From Spirosoma foliorum (lineage in GTDB: Bacteria > Bacteroidota > Bacteroidia > Cytophagales > Spirosomataceae), in contig NZ_CP059732.1 of NCBI RefSeq assembly GCF_014117325.1, forward strand, positions 1,984,001-2,048,000: DNA of 64,000 nt, written 5' to 3'. The translations under genes and the position numbers were made by a program. Below are positions 63,009 to 64,000 of this stretch, piece by piece (position 1 is the stretch's first letter; every line of letters begins with the position of its first letter). The notes under the pieces were generated by a model. It saw only the letters and a list, made by a program, of their open reading frames with translations. It did not search any database and was not told the DNA's origin.

Positions 63009-64000
63009 CTATTCTCGGACGACTACCGTGAATCGGCCATTTATGCTCATTGTTTTATGAAGGGTGACGGCGCAGCTTTCCGGGTTATACCCATGCTGGG
63101 TCACTACCTTTCCGCTTACCTGAAGGGTTATTTTGGCGGTTCCTTTTGAGCGCTCAACATTGACGATCTGGACAACACCCGACTCAGTTTTAGGCACCTG
63201 ACATACTTCGTAAAATGACCAGCCAGCCTGAAAATCTTCATTGCCAGCACCGTCGAGGGCCGAGACCTGGGTATTTGACTCAATATCCATTGTATTCACA
63301 AATGGATGCGCTCCAATAGCCAGGCTATTCACAAATATGGCTACCTGACCAGATTTGCCTGTTGAATCAGCACCTGCGGCTGTAACGATCAGGTGACCAT
63401 AGACGAGGCTGCCGTTAGCAACTGCATCGGGGTATGAGTGCCCGTTGATGACGAAATTAGTCTCGTTAACCACCTTTATCGCAGAAGATAGCAACAGTTG
63501 CGCGTTGTTTGGCCCCTCCAGCATAACCGTGACAACGACCGGATTAGTGGCTGGTACCTTATCGCTAGGAGCCGTGTAAACTACCTTGAAAGCCTTTGAG
63601 TCGTAGGTAAATCCAATTTTCCCGTCTTTAGGATTAGCCTGCTCTGGATGTGAGTAGCTTTTCCCGTTTAACAGAATATCCCGCACATTTCTAATTTCGG
63701 CAGGGCGGTTATAGAGTTCAACGTTAACGTCCTTGATTTCAGTTGAACCCCAGGGTTCTTTATCCGTACATCGATTGAGGGCCAACTCCCGTACTTGTCC
63801 CAAGTAGACTGTATCCTGAACAGGAGTTAGCTGATAGTATGTGATGAGAGCGGCCCATCTGTCTAACCGCTTTGTTCTGCTGGTGATTGTCCGGTTTGTT
63901 TTGTCAACGATAACTGATTGCTTTACCGTCCAGATGTGCCGATCATCCTGCCCGGCCAGCCCAATAGCATCGGGTGTTGTACCAACTAACTCAGTCTCTT
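63009..64000 (-). CDS. Putative secreted/surface protein, partial (continues beyond the window)
   Basis: The frame is open from the stop at 63009 to the right window edge (about 330 codons), so the N-terminus is outside. The visible part reads HIWTVKQSVIVDKTNRTITS, then KDVNVELYNRPAEIRNVRDI, GKIGFTYDSKAFKVVYTAP, KVVNETNFVINGHSYPD and QVPKTESGVVQIVNVERSKG, ending TMSINGRFTVVVRE. It is beta-rich and lacks membrane helices, as in Bacteroidota secreted or surface proteins; I know no family. It is upstream of the beta-helix lipoprotein. Confidence 0.7.
   Translation of the reverse strand, partial: ETELVGTTPDAIGLAGQDDRHIWTVKQSVIVDKTNRTITSRTKRLDRWAALITYYQLTPVQDTVYLGQVRELALNRCTDKEPWGSTEIKDVNVELYNRPAEIRNVRDILLNGKSYSHPEQANPKDGKIGFTYDSKAFKVVYTAPSDKVPATNPVVVTVMLEGPNNAQLLLSSAIKVVNETNFVINGHSYPDAVANGSLVYGHLIVTAAGADSTGKSGQVAIFVNSLAIGAHPFVNTMDIESNTQVSALDGAGNEDFQAGWSFYEVCQVPKTESGVVQIVNVERSKGTAKITLQVSGKVVTQHGYNPESCAVTLHKTMSINGRFTVVVRE

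Noticed and set aside
1..64000. CRISPR arrays, tRNA or rRNA genes, defence islands
   Set aside because: Looked for regularly spaced repeats, cloverleaf-like segments, Cas proteins and restriction-modification genes; none seen by eye. The inverted repeats found are single stem-loops.

Overview
The window looks like chromosome from a Cytophagales bacterium (phylum Bacteroidota), most likely Spirosoma or a close relative. The basis is inference from gene content: GH97, two LytS/LytTR sensor-regulator systems, TPR-linked HisKA_2 kinases, a sigma-54 response regulator, ELWxxDGT and GIN-type proteins, DUF3575-like outer membrane barrels ending in Phe, IS630/IS1182 relics, and almost no Shine-Dalgarno sequences. 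No rRNA, tRNA, CRISPR array, phage module or replication origin was seen.

Layout. 1-6 kb: the tail of an M13 peptidase, a small lipoprotein, an A/T-rich frameshifted DUF885 gene, decayed fragments, and a complete two-frame IS3 element. 6-14 kb: an outer membrane barrel, a YetF-like protein with a zinc ribbon, a choloylglycine-hydrolase-like enzyme, an HD hydrolase and an SDR/AraC pair, separated by GIN and S41-peptidase pseudogenes. 14-19 kb: two secreted thioredoxin-fold proteins, a lipocalin-like protein, and a stand-alone receiver whose phospho-acceptor Asp is replaced by Glu. 19-28 kb: GH97 plus a membrane-anchored esterase, a four-gene operon (DoxX-like, DUF1624, VOC, SnoaL), and a divergent LytS/LytTR pair. 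27.8-28.7 kb: IS630 and resolvase relics. 28.8-46 kb: a molybdo-oxidoreductase with its flavin reductase, a chloroperoxidase-like hydrolase, a CPA1 antiporter, a sigma-54 regulator with two TPR histidine kinases, a DsbA-like protein, an AraC regulator, Dps, an MhqO-like dioxygenase and a second alpha/beta hydrolase. This part reads as an oxidant/xenobiotic stress neighbourhood. 46-56 kb: an amidohydrolase fused to an NTF2 domain, an ELWxxDGT protein, small membrane proteins, an S41 peptidase and more relics. 56-64 kb: a 37-codon ORF with its own terminator, a LytTR regulator with three tandem LytS-type kinases, a beta-helix lipoprotein, and a partial surface protein running off the edge.

Two features stand out. 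First, at least seven otherwise good genes are each interrupted by exactly one extra base, mostly in a homopolymer run. That points to a systematic sequencing error or to slippage. Second, a CAGTAAAAA-type element, repeated at 21 bp spacing, lies upstream of two unlinked alpha/beta hydrolase genes, and a single copy lies upstream of the AraC gene between them, suggesting a small local regulon.

I did not find a clear new defence or biosynthetic system. The best unexplained candidates are the AraC/CAGTAAAAA element, the tandem kinases with degenerate ATP boxes, the 37-codon ORF and the 36-bp perfect hairpin near 43.2 kb.
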